Numbered from the stretch's first letter, positions 9,117 through 18,012 are shown. The stretch: 32,264 bases of DNA from Methylophaga sp. (GCA_011053005.1 DRHW01000030.1:1-32264); one strand, 5' to 3'. Program-made: numbers and translations. The notes: generated from the letters alone by a model not told the origin.

Positions 9117-9989
9117 ATGACTGATATAACAATCGCAACCCACAATGGTAATTTTCATGCTGATGATGTGTTCAGTATCGCTGCACTTAAAAGCATATTC
9201 CCATCTTTTAAACTTATCCGCACCCGCGATTTAGAACTTATTGCTAAGGCAGATGTTGTTATCGATGTCGGTGGGGAATACGACGCAGAGACTGATCGGT
9301 TTGATCATCATCAACGTGGTGGGGCAGGCGAACGTGAAAATGGTATTCCATATTCTTCATTTGGTTTGGTTTGGCAGAAATATGGCGTGCAGATATGTCA
9401 AGGTAATCAAAGTGTTGCCAATGCTCTTGATGCAGGACTAGTATCAACGATTGATGCAATTGATTGTGGTCATGTTGAAGGCGTTTCGCAAGGCATTAGT
9501 CTCAGCCAAACGATTTCAATGTTTAATCCAACTTGGCAAGAAGATAGTGATTTTGATCATTGTTTTGATGAAGCCGTGGAGTTTGCATCGCGTGTTTTAA
9601 CACGATTTATTGCAGCTGCAAATGGTGGTATCAGTGCAAAAGCTATTGTGGCTAAGGCCATTGATAATGCCGAAGATCCGAGAGTGATTGTGTTAGAAAA
9701 ATATACACCATGGAAAAAAACGGTTCATGCTTTATCTCAAGACGCTTTGTATATGGTTTACCCTTCTCAAACCGGTCAATGGCGAATTCAAACTGTGCCT
9801 GTAGAGCCGGGTTCATTTGAAGATAGAAAGTCATTGCCTAAACAATGGGCGGGCTTGTCGGATAAAGCGCTGCAAGAAGTGACTGGGATTGATGATGCGA
9901 TGTTCTGTCACAATGGTTTATTCATTGCTGGTGCAGCCTCGTTTGAAAGTACGATGAAAATGGCAACTATTGCACTTGATCAATCATAA
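9117..9989 (+). CDS. MYG1 (UPF0160) family metal-dependent hydrolase/exonuclease
   Basis: A 290-aa protein with the MYG1 hallmark motifs: THNGNFHADD near the N-terminus (metal ligands His and Asp), DVVIDVGGEYD, RFDHHQRGG (the DHH-like motif), and SLSQTISMFNPTW in the middle. The family is DHH-related. Human MYG1 is an RNA exonuclease; bacterial members are uncharacterised. The frame ends in the usual GAASFES region, so the protein is complete. A TATAAT-like -10 lies at 8970-8975 without a good -35. The ribosome site is weak. Confidence 0.85.
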   Translation: MTDITIATHNGNFHADDVFSIAALKSIFPSFKLIRTRDLELIAKADVVIDVGGEYDAETDRFDHHQRGGAGERENGIPYSSFGLVWQKYGVQICQGNQSVANALDAGLVSTIDAIDCGHVEGVSQGISLSQTISMFNPTWQEDSDFDHCFDEAVEFASRVLTRFIAAANGGISAKAIVAKAIDNAEDPRVIVLEKYTPWKKTVHALSQDALYMVYPSQTGQWRIQTVPVEPGSFEDRKSLPKQWAGLSDKALQEVTGIDDAMFCHNGLFIAGAASFESTMKMATIALDQS

Positions 9990-10066
9990 ATTATTAGTAT
10001 AAAAATATTTATTTCAAAAAGTTATTGTCTGTATTTAATGCAGATTTTAACAATAGGAAAGTAGTG

Positions 10067-10234
10067 ATGAACCGACGTAAACAAGGTATTGATATTGTAA
10101 AAATGCGTATTAAAAAGGCTAAAGCTAAATTAGCCCCAAAAAATAAGCCTAAATACATCAGCAAAGCCAAACGAGCAAAATTAGAATCTGAATCTGTTGA
10201 AAATGTTGTTGTAGAACGTGAAGAGTTGAGCTGA
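10067..10234 (+). CDS. DUF2986 family small basic protein
   Basis: A 55-aa, highly basic protein starting MNRRKQGIDIVK, with the family segment KAKLAPKNKPKYISKAKRAKLE. The length and Lys/Arg-rich N-terminus match DUF2986 proteins of gammaproteobacteria. I chose the ATG at 10067 because AGGAAAG lies 7 nt upstream; an in-frame TTG at 10025 lacks a ribosome site and would add residues outside the family. Function is unknown; nucleic-acid binding is conceivable from charge alone. Confidence 0.75.
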   Translation: MNRRKQGIDIVKMRIKKAKAKLAPKNKPKYISKAKRAKLESESVENVVVEREELS

Positions 10235-10296
10235 TCTAAATTTAAGACAAACCGTAGTCATCTATACATTTAATCGATTTACAGGAAATAAGTTAT

Positions 10297-10635
10297 ATGA
10301 ATATTGATCAAAATGATTTGAATACTGATTATTTAGAAGAGGCACCGACTAGCCAACAGCTTAGCGATATGCGTGGCAATGTCATTGTTGAATTTGGTGT
10401 ACCTGAGTGTCCACATTGTCAGCTTACAGAGCCACTGTTGCAAGAGGTGTTGTCTACTCATCCTGAGCTAACCCATATCAAAATATATGATGGAAAAGGT
10501 AAACCTTTAGGAAGAAGATTTAAGGTTAAACTCTGGCCAACATTGATTTTTCTACAAGATGGACAAGAGATAGATCGGCTTGTTCGACCTTCAAATGTGG
10601 ATCAGATTTATCAACTAGTGATGCAATTTAAATAA
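10297..10635 (+). CDS. Thioredoxin-like protein with CPHC active site
   Basis: A 112-aa thioredoxin-fold protein. The active site is CPHC (C38-C41), a DsbA-like dipeptide rather than the CGPC of standard thioredoxin, and the cis-Pro loop is in KLWPTLIF. No signal peptide is visible, so it should act as a cytoplasmic thiol reductant or isomerase. An AGGAAAT site precedes the ATG. It lies 62 bp after the DUF2986 gene and 29 bp before the next membrane-protein gene, so the three may be one unit. Confidence 0.85.
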   Translation: MNIDQNDLNTDYLEEAPTSQQLSDMRGNVIVEFGVPECPHCQLTEPLLQEVLSTHPELTHIKIYDGKGKPLGRRFKVKLWPTLIFLQDGQEIDRLVRPSNVDQIYQLVMQFK

Positions 10636-10664
10636 AAGCTAAACGGGGATAGGACTGAAATCTG

Positions 10665-11261
10665 ATGTTTAAAATACACACTAAGTCTGAAAAATTTCAT
10701 GTCAAACATGAAACACATAAAGAAACCTTATTAAAATTTGTTGCTTTGGCGCTCGTATTTATAAGCTATTTTTTATATATGAGTTGGAAGTATGACGCCT
10801 CGACCGGCTTTGCCGTTGCCGTATTGACGTGGAGTTTTTTTGTACTATGTACGCCGATTGCTGATGGCGGCTTTATTTTGGCATTTCCAATTCGTTTATT
10901 GTTCGGCATTAAAATGTCTATCACGCAAGTTGTGCTGTGGTTTGTTGCAATTGGCTTTAATATGTATATGCTGGCGACGGATCCAAAAGCCTATGACTTG
11001 GCCTTTTTAACACAGTTGTTAAAGCATATTTTGACTGAGCCGTACCCGTATTGGAGCATTTTAATACTGAGTGCCGCAGGTACTTTATTATCAATCTATT
11101 TTGGTGATGAGATGATGGATGTGGCGTCACATAAACAGCGACAAAGTCATCATCGTCATGGCTTAAAATACCGAACAATCGTTATTGCAGGTTTATGTAT
11201 TTTAACGATAGTCACTTATTACTATTTATTAAATAGCTTAAATATAGCATTACCTAAATAG
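10665..11261 (+). CDS. Unknown integral membrane protein
   Basis: A 198-aa protein with about five hydrophobic segments (roughly residues 20-38, 45-62, 82-104, 128-147 and 172-192). A charged basic N-terminus comes before helix 1, and a His-rich loop (SHKQRQSHHRHG) before the last helix. The segment GGFILAFPIRLLFGIKMS after helix 2 looks conserved enough to be a family signature, but I do not recognise the family. It starts 29 bp after the thioredoxin-like gene and is probably co-transcribed with it. The histidine cluster could bind metal; that is speculation. Confidence 0.7.
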   Translation: MFKIHTKSEKFHVKHETHKETLLKFVALALVFISYFLYMSWKYDASTGFAVAVLTWSFFVLCTPIADGGFILAFPIRLLFGIKMSITQVVLWFVAIGFNMYMLATDPKAYDLAFLTQLLKHILTEPYPYWSILILSAAGTLLSIYFGDEMMDVASHKQRQSHHRHGLKYRTIVIAGLCILTIVTYYYLLNSLNIALPK

Positions 11262-11263
11262 TT

Positions 11264-11317
11264 GGCATATAACACAACAAGAATTCCACCAATAAGAACA
11301 AATATAGGTTATATGCC
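11264..11317. repeat. Inverted repeat GGCATATAAC/GTTATATGCC before the TonB receptor
   Basis: Perfect 10-base arms at 11264-11273 and 11308-11317, separated by 34 bases. The element starts just after the stop of the unknown membrane protein and ends ~88 bp before the receptor start. No U-run follows, so it may be a weak terminator or a regulator-binding arrangement. No clear Fur box is seen. Confidence 0.4.
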
Positions 11318-11404
11318 TTAATAATCTATCAAATAACGTATTTATTTATGCGTGTTTTCAGGTTTAATGGACGGCTAAATTTAGCTTTCATATTAGGTTT
11401 ATTC

Positions 11405-13438
11405 ATGAAAAAGAAAATTCTACCTTCGTGCATCCATATTATATTGATGGTGGCAGCGTCTAATGCTTTTGCTGAAGAAGCACCTGCGACTAAAACGAAT
11501 GCAAATTCAGCTCTAACCTTAGGCACAATGCAGGTGAGTGCTGGTCGTACCGGCACGTTGCGTAGTGAGGATATGCTGACATCGGTTGATATTCTCAGTA
11601 GTAGTTTGATTGAAAATCAAAATGTTGATAATAGTTGGGAGTTATTTTCTCAGCTGCCGGGTGTTGCTCTCACTAACTTTAATCAAGGTGCTATTTCTGG
11701 TGAATTTGCTATTCGTGGTTTTAATGGTGAAGGTGATATTAACGCGGTTAAATTATTAATCGATGGCATCCCAAGTAATACCAATTCAGGCAATATGGAA
11801 TATATCGACACGGTTTTTCCGCTGGATATTGATTCTATAGAGTTAGTGCGTGGCACAAATGATCCACGTTATGGTCTGCATAATATTGCTGGTAATGCCA
11901 ATATAGCAACGCGGATCGGCGGCAATTATACCGAAGCACGGACTGGTGCTGGAAGTTACGATACTTACGATTTACAAGTTTCTAAAGGTATTGAAAGCAA
12001 TACCTTTAGCCAAAATTACTCATTGAATTATCATGAATCTGGTGGCTATCGCGACCATGCCGATGCCGATAAATTTAGTTTTGCCGGTAAGTGGTTTGTA
12101 ACACCAGATAATGCAAATTTTACAGCGGGTATTATTGCCCGTTGGCACCAAAGTGAAGCGAAATCTCCCGGTTATTTAACATTAAAAGAAACGCGCGCCG
12201 ATCCTCAACAAGCGTTTTCAGAAGGTGCAACCGATGGCACTGAATATGACATCGGTCAATATAGTGCTCATTTAGATGTTGAGCTCAGTGATCGATTATT
12301 TTGGTCGGTGAAAAGTTATATAAACACGTTTGATAAGTCTCGTTGGGTGAAGTTTGCTCCGGGTGCTGTTCAGCAAGAACGGGTTGAAGACGAAATGCAT
12401 TATGGTGCTATTTCAACTTTAACCTATCGCCAAAGCGATATGTTGCGGCTTGAAGGCGGTGTCAATTATGAACACCAACAAAATGAAAATATTCGATATG
12501 CTGATATTGATCGTGTTCGACAATCTCAGACACGTAATCAAGATTTTGAATTAGATAATTTTGGTGCATTTGTGCAAGCTTCCATTGCACCAACATCATG
12601 GTTAGAACTTGTCCCTGCGTTACGAGTTGATACCTTAAACGGTGATTTCAGTAATAAATTGAATAACACGACTAAAAAAATAAATGATTATGATGCGATT
12701 TGGCAGCCGAAATTCAGTGCAGTGATTACGCCAATAGACGGTTATAGTCTTTATGGAAACTGGGGTCGAACCTTTCAAGTGGGTGTCGGTGCCAGTGCGT
12801 ATTACAGTGACGGTCAACCCAAGCTTGAACCTTCGATCAATGATGGTTGGGAAGTGGGCTTAAAATTTAAACCAATAGAATCTCTCGAAGGACGCGTTGC
12901 TTATTGGGAGCAAACAGCCAGTAATGAAGTGCGTAGAATCTTATTAAGCGCCAATGATGATAGTGAAAACGTGGGTGAAACGAAGCGACGAGGCATTGAT
13001 CTGCAAGCAAGTTTACAGATTAGTGATCCTTTATCGATTTGGGCGTCTTATTCTTGGCAAGAAGCGATTATCGAAAAACCGGGTGAAACAGATTTAAATA
13101 CGCGAGGAAAAGAGTTAAATCATACTCCTGACTTTTTGTTTAGTGCTGGAGCAAACTATAAAATCACACCTAAACTGACTAGTTCATTAACGGCTTACGC
13201 TCAAGGCGATTATTATGTTGAAAGGACCAATAGTCTGACGGGCCAATTTGGTGATTATTATTGGCTAAACATGGCTTTTGATTATCAAGTAACGCAAACA
13301 GTGAGCCTTAATCTTCAAGTGAAAAACTTAACTGATCAAGATTCTGAATATGTGTGGGATTATGACATGACTGGTAATACACGACATTCAGAAGCTGATG
13401 GTCGCACGGTTTATGGGGCTATTACAGTCAGATACTAA
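11405..13438 (+). CDS. TonB-dependent outer-membrane receptor (siderophore-type)
   Basis: A 677-aa receptor. The N-terminus MKKKILPSCIHIILMVAAS...FA is a signal peptide. It is followed by a TonB-box-like TLGTMQVSAG, a plug domain with LPGVALTNFNQG and FAIRGFNGEG, and a 22-strand-type barrel ending in an aromatic residue (VRY). The length fits ferric-siderophore receptors. I chose the ATG at 11405 because it begins the signal peptide; the in-frame ATG at 11348 adds a tail with no role. The stop codon overlaps the next start (TAATG), so it is translationally coupled to the PepSY protein. Iron or siderophore uptake is inferred from this pairing. Confidence 0.92.
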   Translation: MKKKILPSCIHIILMVAASNAFAEEAPATKTNANSALTLGTMQVSAGRTGTLRSEDMLTSVDILSSSLIENQNVDNSWELFSQLPGVALTNFNQGAISGEFAIRGFNGEGDINAVKLLIDGIPSNTNSGNMEYIDTVFPLDIDSIELVRGTNDPRYGLHNIAGNANIATRIGGNYTEARTGAGSYDTYDLQVSKGIESNTFSQNYSLNYHESGGYRDHADADKFSFAGKWFVTPDNANFTAGIIARWHQSEAKSPGYLTLKETRADPQQAFSEGATDGTEYDIGQYSAHLDVELSDRLFWSVKSYINTFDKSRWVKFAPGAVQQERVEDEMHYGAISTLTYRQSDMLRLEGGVNYEHQQNENIRYADIDRVRQSQTRNQDFELDNFGAFVQASIAPTSWLELVPALRVDTLNGDFSNKLNNTTKKINDYDAIWQPKFSAVITPIDGYSLYGNWGRTFQVGVGASAYYSDGQPKLEPSINDGWEVGLKFKPIESLEGRVAYWEQTASNEVRRILLSANDDSENVGETKRRGIDLQASLQISDPLSIWASYSWQEAIIEKPGETDLNTRGKELNHTPDFLFSAGANYKITPKLTSSLTAYAQGDYYVERTNSLTGQFGDYYWLNMAFDYQVTQTVSLNLQVKNLTDQDSEYVWDYDMTGNTRHSEADGRTVYGAITVRY

Positions 13439-14589
13439 TGCCAAATAACGTTAAATCAAAAGCCAATACACGGAAGTTATGGCTGAACACGCATTTATAT
13501 TTAGGTCTTATCTTTGGCCTATTTTTTGTTATGACGGGCATAACAGGCAGCATATTGGCTTTTTATGTCGATATAGATGAGTTGTTGAATCCTGAACTTG
13601 TGATTGCTCATCATGAAAATCAGCATAAGCAATCTTACGAAACCTTGTTTCAAGCGCTCAAAACAGCAGAACCAAGCCGCGATAAAGCATGGCGACTTGA
13701 ACTTCCTGATAATCCTAACCGGATGGTCACCGCGCGTTATTACAAGCCAGAAGAAACCAAGCATCTTGATTTTGCACCGCTGATTGTTTCTGTGAATCCA
13801 TATACTGCCGAAGTCGTTGCCAGCCGTTTTTGGGGCGAGTTTGCGATGACTTGGATTTATGATCTGCATTATACCTTGCTGCTAAATGGCACTGGTCGTG
13901 TGGCTATGTCAATTATTGGTATCTTCATATTTTTATCACTTTGCACGGGTATTTATCTTTGGTGGCCGACCAAACATACACTGAAAACAGCCTTTTCTTT
14001 TAAACGACATACTAGCTCAAAACGTAATATTTATGATATACACAAACTCAGCGGAGTTTATAGTTTGCCTATTTTGGTAATAGTTGTCGTAACAGGTGTT
14101 TTGCTGGGTTTTCCCTATGTTGAACCTGCTGTACAAGCATTGTCACCACTATATAAACCTGCAAGTACTAGCTCAATACTCATTGATAACGGGCAACGTC
14201 TTCCTGTAGATAAAATTGTTGATATCGCTCAACAACAATTTCCTAAAGCAAACGTTAAGTGGATAGAAACCCCGAATGGCATCACGGGATCGTATCGAAT
14301 TAATTTGAGGCAAGAGGGCGAACCTAGCCAACGCTTTCCTAAAACAAATGTCTGGCTTGACCAATATAGTGGGAAAATATTAGCGATTCGAGATATTCAT
14401 AAAGATGGTGCTGGCGATACGTTTTTACGCTGGTTGCATCCACTTCACACTGGCCAAGCATTTGGATTAACTGGGCGGATTATTGTCTGTATCTCCGGTT
14501 TATTGCCCGTTATATTATTTGTCACGGGTTATATTCGCTGGCGACAAAAACAACGTAAAAAAACTAATGTAATACATAAGTTTAGCTAG
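13438..14589 (+). CDS. PepSY-associated TM domain protein (siderophore reductase-like)
   Basis: A 383-aa inner-membrane protein of the PepSY_TM family. Helix 1 (WLNTHLYLGLIFGLFFVMTG) is followed by a periplasmic PepSY segment, then helices around 148-175 and 200-225, a second periplasmic segment, and a last helix near 345-365. The His residues of THLYLGL, DLHYTLLL, IHKLSGVY and WLHPLHTGQ are those typical of the family and may bind haem. Members next to TonB receptors are thought to reduce ferric siderophores in the periplasm (FoxB-, PiuB-like). It starts on the last base of the receptor stop codon. Confidence 0.9.
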   Translation: MPNNVKSKANTRKLWLNTHLYLGLIFGLFFVMTGITGSILAFYVDIDELLNPELVIAHHENQHKQSYETLFQALKTAEPSRDKAWRLELPDNPNRMVTARYYKPEETKHLDFAPLIVSVNPYTAEVVASRFWGEFAMTWIYDLHYTLLLNGTGRVAMSIIGIFIFLSLCTGIYLWWPTKHTLKTAFSFKRHTSSKRNIYDIHKLSGVYSLPILVIVVVTGVLLGFPYVEPAVQALSPLYKPASTSSILIDNGQRLPVDKIVDIAQQQFPKANVKWIETPNGITGSYRINLRQEGEPSQRFPKTNVWLDQYSGKILAIRDIHKDGAGDTFLRWLHPLHTGQAFGLTGRIIVCISGLLPVILFVTGYIRWRQKQRKKTNVIHKFS

Positions 14590-14623
14590 GCTAAGTATTC
14601 TGAGATAACACAAACTCTTGGTT

Positions 14624-15664
14624 TTAATGGGATGTTAAATGTGCTTTTCTAACGCCCCACGCTGTGTAAAACTGTGCCATTAATAATAACAATAGAATCA
14701 GCATTGCCACCCATAAAAAAGGCACGGTTTTAGATTGTCGTGGCATTAATTCTTCTACCATTAAGGTTTGGTGTTGTTGCTTATCTATTGTATCCATCGT
14801 GGCAGAAAAGCTAGAAACTGAATCAGCTGAAAACACGCGATAAGGGATATTGAGCGAGCTAAAAAATACCTGTAATTTTTTCTCTGGTCTACTTGCCGTC
14901 CAGCCATCATCATTGACGGGTACTGTAGAGCCTATATTTTTTACTTGGCCCATATAAATCCAATAAAGAGTGATGTTTTCTTGCTGATAAAGTCTCGCTA
15001 TCGTTTGCTTTTCATCATCGGTAAATTCTTGGCCACCATCGGATACTAATAATACAGTGCGAGCACCTCGGTAGGTTTGTGTGCTATACATTTCTGCTGC
15101 TTTAATTAAGGCGCTGGCAATATTGGTTTCAGAAAGACCTCTACCTAAAGAGCTGGCATTAATCGTGGCATGAATGGTTTCCCGGTTATAACTCAAAGGT
15201 AATATATCGAGCGCTTTATTGCTGAATAAAATAAAGCCAAAACGATCGTCGGGGCGTTTATTGACAAACTCCAGTAAATATTGATTAGCCACACGTCGCT
15301 TACTATTGCCTTTACCGACAGAACGACTAGTTGAAGCACCTTCAGACTTTTTTGATTTTGATACAAAAGGATCGTCCATGCTTCGACTACGATCAACCAA
15401 CATCAATACTTCAGCACCACTGCCTACACGCTCAACGATTTTTTCAGGAATATAGGGCTGGGCGAGGGAGATAATTAAACAAGTGATAACAATAGAGGCC
15501 AGTGACTTTAACGTAATGCCAATCAATTTTGATATCGGATCAATCGATATGAAGTTAGCGTAGGCAATCGTTTTGACTTGAGTACGCGTGAACCACGGTA
15601 ACAAGAGTAAAGGCAGCAGCAACAGCATTAATGGTTGGGCCAACTGATAATTAAAAAATGTCAT
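14624..15664 (-). CDS. VWA-domain membrane protein with MIDAS motif (BatA/MxaC-like)
   Basis: A ~346-aa protein. Two N-terminal helices (FNYQLAQPLMLLLLPLLLLP and the one near residue 55) precede a von Willebrand A domain with the MIDAS motif DRSRSM (D91-S93-S95) and the later VLLVSDGG strand. A C-terminal helix (VPFLWVAMLILLLLLMAQFY) ends the protein. The architecture matches BatA/BatB and MxaC-type proteins, which help assemble or activate membrane or periplasmic complexes. I prefer the ATG at 15664, 13 bp after the upstream stop; a TTG at 15694 would overlap the upstream gene by 17 bp, and neither has a clear ribosome site. The partner is unknown; no MoxR ATPase is in sight, which is unusual. 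Confidence 0.8.
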   Translation of the reverse strand: MTFFNYQLAQPLMLLLLPLLLLPWFTRTQVKTIAYANFISIDPISKLIGITLKSLASIVITCLIISLAQPYIPEKIVERVGSGAEVLMLVDRSRSMDDPFVSKSKKSEGASTSRSVGKGNSKRRVANQYLLEFVNKRPDDRFGFILFSNKALDILPLSYNRETIHATINASSLGRGLSETNIASALIKAAEMYSTQTYRGARTVLLVSDGGQEFTDDEKQTIARLYQQENITLYWIYMGQVKNIGSTVPVNDDGWTASRPEKKLQVFFSSLNIPYRVFSADSVSSFSATMDTIDKQQHQTLMVEELMPRQSKTVPFLWVAMLILLLLLMAQFYTAWGVRKAHLTSH

Positions 15665-15677
15665 ATAAAAAAGTAGT

Positions 15678-16136
15678 TTAGTTGTTTTTTTCAAAGGTTG
15701 ATTTGAATACTAGCACTGACGCTTTACCAAAGCCATAACTGGTCATCAATAAGCTGGTATATAAATAAATGTTAAATATATCTGGACCAAGACCTATGGG
15801 ATTGAAGGTGTCGTGTAATGGATCTAATGTGGGAAACAACGCATACATTAAAAATAGGCTGGAGTTAGTAAATGCACCCATAACCATCGCCCATCGAACA
15901 TGCCAAGGTAAGAAGACTTTAGCAGCATAAAAACCCAAGATTAATGCGCTCATAATTAAAAAATCTAAATGTGCTTGTAATACCCGTTTAGGGCTACCGG
16001 GAAAAATAGCTTTTAAAATATCAAGATGGTTATACAGTCCAACCAGGCTCCACGCCAATAATAGCGCCATGATTATCCATAAACAGGCACCTCTTAGCAT
16101 CACAACATTGCCTGCGTGTTTTGAATTTTGTGTCAT
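15678..16136 (-). CDS. Four-helix membrane protein, possibly styrene-oxide-isomerase-like
   Basis: A ~152-aa protein with four hydrophobic helices. The start at 16136 is preferred over the ATGs at 16151 and 16142 because AGAGGA lies 6 nt before it. Between helices 1 and 2 it has IFPGSPKRVLQAHLDFLIM, and helix 3 is followed by GLGPDIFNIY. To my memory these resemble the PGSPxxWxRAH and GPGDIF segments of small styrene oxide isomerases (StyC/SOI, ~169 aa). Several residues reported as catalytic appear different here, so this may be only a fold relative. It is upstream of and likely co-transcribed with the VWA protein. The family call is tentative. Confidence 0.5.
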   Translation of the reverse strand: MTQNSKHAGNVVMLRGACLWIIMALLLAWSLVGLYNHLDILKAIFPGSPKRVLQAHLDFLIMSALILGFYAAKVFLPWHVRWAMVMGAFTNSSLFLMYALFPTLDPLHDTFNPIGLGPDIFNIYLYTSLLMTSYGFGKASVLVFKSTFEKNN

Positions 16137-16243
16137 ACTCATTCCTCTCATTTATAGTCGTTTTTAGAGATTATTATGTCTCTCTGAGAGGATTAATACC
16201 TTGTTCAAACGGCGCTATAACTTGACTGAAACGGTGATAAAAA

Positions 16244-17287
16244 ATGGTCCAATATGATTTATTAAAGGCCTCACACGATAAAACGCACGATGGGGTGAGT
16301 TTGGCTCGATTAGGGGGACAGCGCTTTTGTACTGATGATCATTCACCCTCAGATCGACAGGCGTGGTTAAAGGAAATAATAGGTAAAGAATACGCTAATG
16401 TAGATATTTCACCGCTGAGCGATGTTCAATTATTTAATGATATGGCTATTTATCCATGGCGCCATGGTATGCGTTTATCACCGATTCAATCTAATGCCAT
16501 TAAGTTAAAACGTTTAATGAAGGAACCAACGGAAGCCGTTCAAGACTGTTATTTTGCTGTTGTCTTAACATCAGGCAAATACTCGTTAGAGCAAGCAGGG
16601 CGGGAAGTATTCTTACAACCTGGTGATATGACGCTATATGATGCAACAGAGCCACATAGTATTGTTATGCCTCAGACTTCATCTAAAATTCTGATTTCAA
16701 TTCCACGTAATTTATTAGACTCACGCATTTTTAACGTAGGTAAAATGACAGCAAAACATATTCCTTCAAAATCAGGCATAGGCGCGGTGGTGTCCTCTTT
16801 TATCCAAACGACGGTCAATCAACTTAATACGCTAGAACAAGCAGCGTTTCTTGAACTATCAGATCCCATACTCGATATGCTGACGTTATCGTTACAGCAA
16901 TTAAATACTCGCTCTGTTGAGCTGTCTCAGCATCGAACGCTCACCTTGATGCGTGTGAAACAGTTTGTTCATAACCATATTGAAGAGTGTGAGTTAAATG
17001 CTGAAATGATTTCAAATGGCGTGGGCTTATCGCTTCGATATATAAATAATTTATTCAATGCCGAAGATACCTCGTTAATGCGATTTTTAACCCAACAAAG
17101 ACTTACTATAGCGAAACGTCGTTTAAGCAATCATCTGTTCAATCATAAAACAATTACCGAGCTCGCCATGCAAAGCGGCTTTAATAATATGGCACATTTT
17201 AGTCGTGTGTTTAAACAAAATTATGGTGTGTCACCACGTCAATTTCGAGTGCTCAATTTGACGCATTATTTAAATGATAAAGCCTAA
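16244..17287 (+). CDS. AraC family transcriptional regulator
   Basis: A 347-aa regulator. Residues ~60-210 form an AraC-binding-like (cupin) sensor domain with GREVFLQPGDMTLYDATEPH. Residues ~235-340 form the two-helix-turn-helix AraC DNA-binding domain with LSLRYINNLF, ITELAMQSGFNNMAHFSRVF and KQNYGVSPRQFR. The layout matches FeaR-type activators. It is divergent from the four-helix/VWA pair across only ~107 bp, so regulation of that pair is plausible. The GNAT gene follows 11 bp downstream. The inducer is unknown. Confidence 0.9.
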   Translation: MVQYDLLKASHDKTHDGVSLARLGGQRFCTDDHSPSDRQAWLKEIIGKEYANVDISPLSDVQLFNDMAIYPWRHGMRLSPIQSNAIKLKRLMKEPTEAVQDCYFAVVLTSGKYSLEQAGREVFLQPGDMTLYDATEPHSIVMPQTSSKILISIPRNLLDSRIFNVGKMTAKHIPSKSGIGAVVSSFIQTTVNQLNTLEQAAFLELSDPILDMLTLSLQQLNTRSVELSQHRTLTLMRVKQFVHNHIEECELNAEMISNGVGLSLRYINNLFNAEDTSLMRFLTQQRLTIAKRRLSNHLFNHKTITELAMQSGFNNMAHFSRVFKQNYGVSPRQFRVLNLTHYLNDKA

Positions 17288-17298
17288 TATTTAAGAAA

Positions 17299-17730
17299 AT
17301 GTATACCAAACAAATTAAACACAACTCCCTAGATTATATGGCCGCTTTGAAATTGAGAACCGATATTTTGAGGAGGCCTTTAGGTAAACAGCTTTCCTTT
17401 TCTGATACAGCAGGTGAAGAAGCTCAGTTACATTTTGGCTATTACAAGCATCATCATTTGCTTGCTTGTGTAGTTATCAAGTCAGTGAGGAATGCTGCCA
17501 CTGCAAAATTGAGACAAATGGCCGTTGATACGCATTTACAAGGTCAAGGCATCGGTAAAGCATTGATAGTGGATATTGAGAAGATTTTAAAACAGACTGG
17601 CTATAAAACTATTGAGTTGTCTGCACGAAAAACAGCACAGGGTTTTTATGAAAAATTAGGTTACAACGCCTTGGGAAGTGTTTATTTAGAGCATGGAATT
17701 GAACATCTATCCATGCAAAAAATGCTCTAA
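17299..17730 (+). CDS. GNAT family N-acetyltransferase
   Basis: A 143-aa acetyltransferase. It has the acetyl-CoA-binding motif A as LRQMAVDTHLQGQGIGKALI (residues ~74-93; Q/RxxGxG/A signature) and the ELSARKTAQGFYEKLGY motif B region typical of ElaA/YjcF-like members. The N-terminus starts YTKQIKHNSLDYMAALKLRT. It lies 11 bp after the AraC gene and is probably co-transcribed. The substrate (a small molecule or protein amine) is unknown. Confidence 0.85.
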   Translation: MYTKQIKHNSLDYMAALKLRTDILRRPLGKQLSFSDTAGEEAQLHFGYYKHHHLLACVVIKSVRNAATAKLRQMAVDTHLQGQGIGKALIVDIEKILKQTGYKTIELSARKTAQGFYEKLGYNALGSVYLEHGIEHLSMQKML

Positions 17731-17870
17731 TCAAGTTATGTTCAACACAACTGGGTCACCGCCAGCTTATAATCGTCGATGCTTAGTGCTAGAGCCAAAT
17801 GTGTGCATATGAATATATTTAGTGACACTAATTGGTGCATGCGAGAGTTTAAGATGCACATTAATTTATT

Positions 17871-17880
17871 AAGTAACTGA
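17871..17880 (+). promoter_or_regulatory. AAGTAACTGA element upstream of sigma-54 promoter (copy 1)
   Basis: The same ten bases occur upstream of the porin promoter at 27261-27270. In this copy 20 bp separate it from the -24 box, and 19 bp in the other. A shared activator or IHF-type contact is possible; the protein is not identified. Nearby TGCAC/GGTGCA half-sites (17831-17860) could be NtrC-like. Confidence 0.4.
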
Positions 17881-17900
17881 TTTTATATGTTAAATATTAT

Positions 17901-17916
17901 TGGCATAGCGATTGCT
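17901..17916 (+). promoter_or_regulatory. Sigma-54 promoter of the FNT transporter
   Basis: TGGCATAGCGATTGCT has GG and GC at exact -24/-12 spacing and differs from the consensus (TGGCAC-N5-TTGCW) at one conserved base. The predicted transcript starts near 17927, four bases before the first leader hairpin. Confidence 0.8.
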
Positions 17917-17930
17917 ATTCTTACAATGAA

Positions 17931-18012
17931 TTCTGCAATGGCGTAGAAGGCGATTTAATTTAAATTTTTAATGGTAATGAAGCCATATCTAACCTGTGTA
18001 GATATGGTTTTT
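17931..18012 (+). promoter_or_regulatory. ANTAR-target antitermination leader of the FNT transporter
   Basis: Hairpin 1 is TTCTGC-AATGGC-GTAGAA (17931-17948): a 6-bp stem with a hexaloop that has A at position 1 and G at 4, the pattern required by ANTAR proteins. A second A-A-T-G-G-T hexaloop follows at 17970-17975 on a weak stem. Its 3' side runs into an intrinsic terminator (arms 17983-17991 and 17999-18007, then five T). The porin leader has the same order and near-identical loops. Predicted function: binding of the downstream-encoded NasT-like protein stabilises the hexaloop hairpins and prevents terminator formation. Confidence 0.8.
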
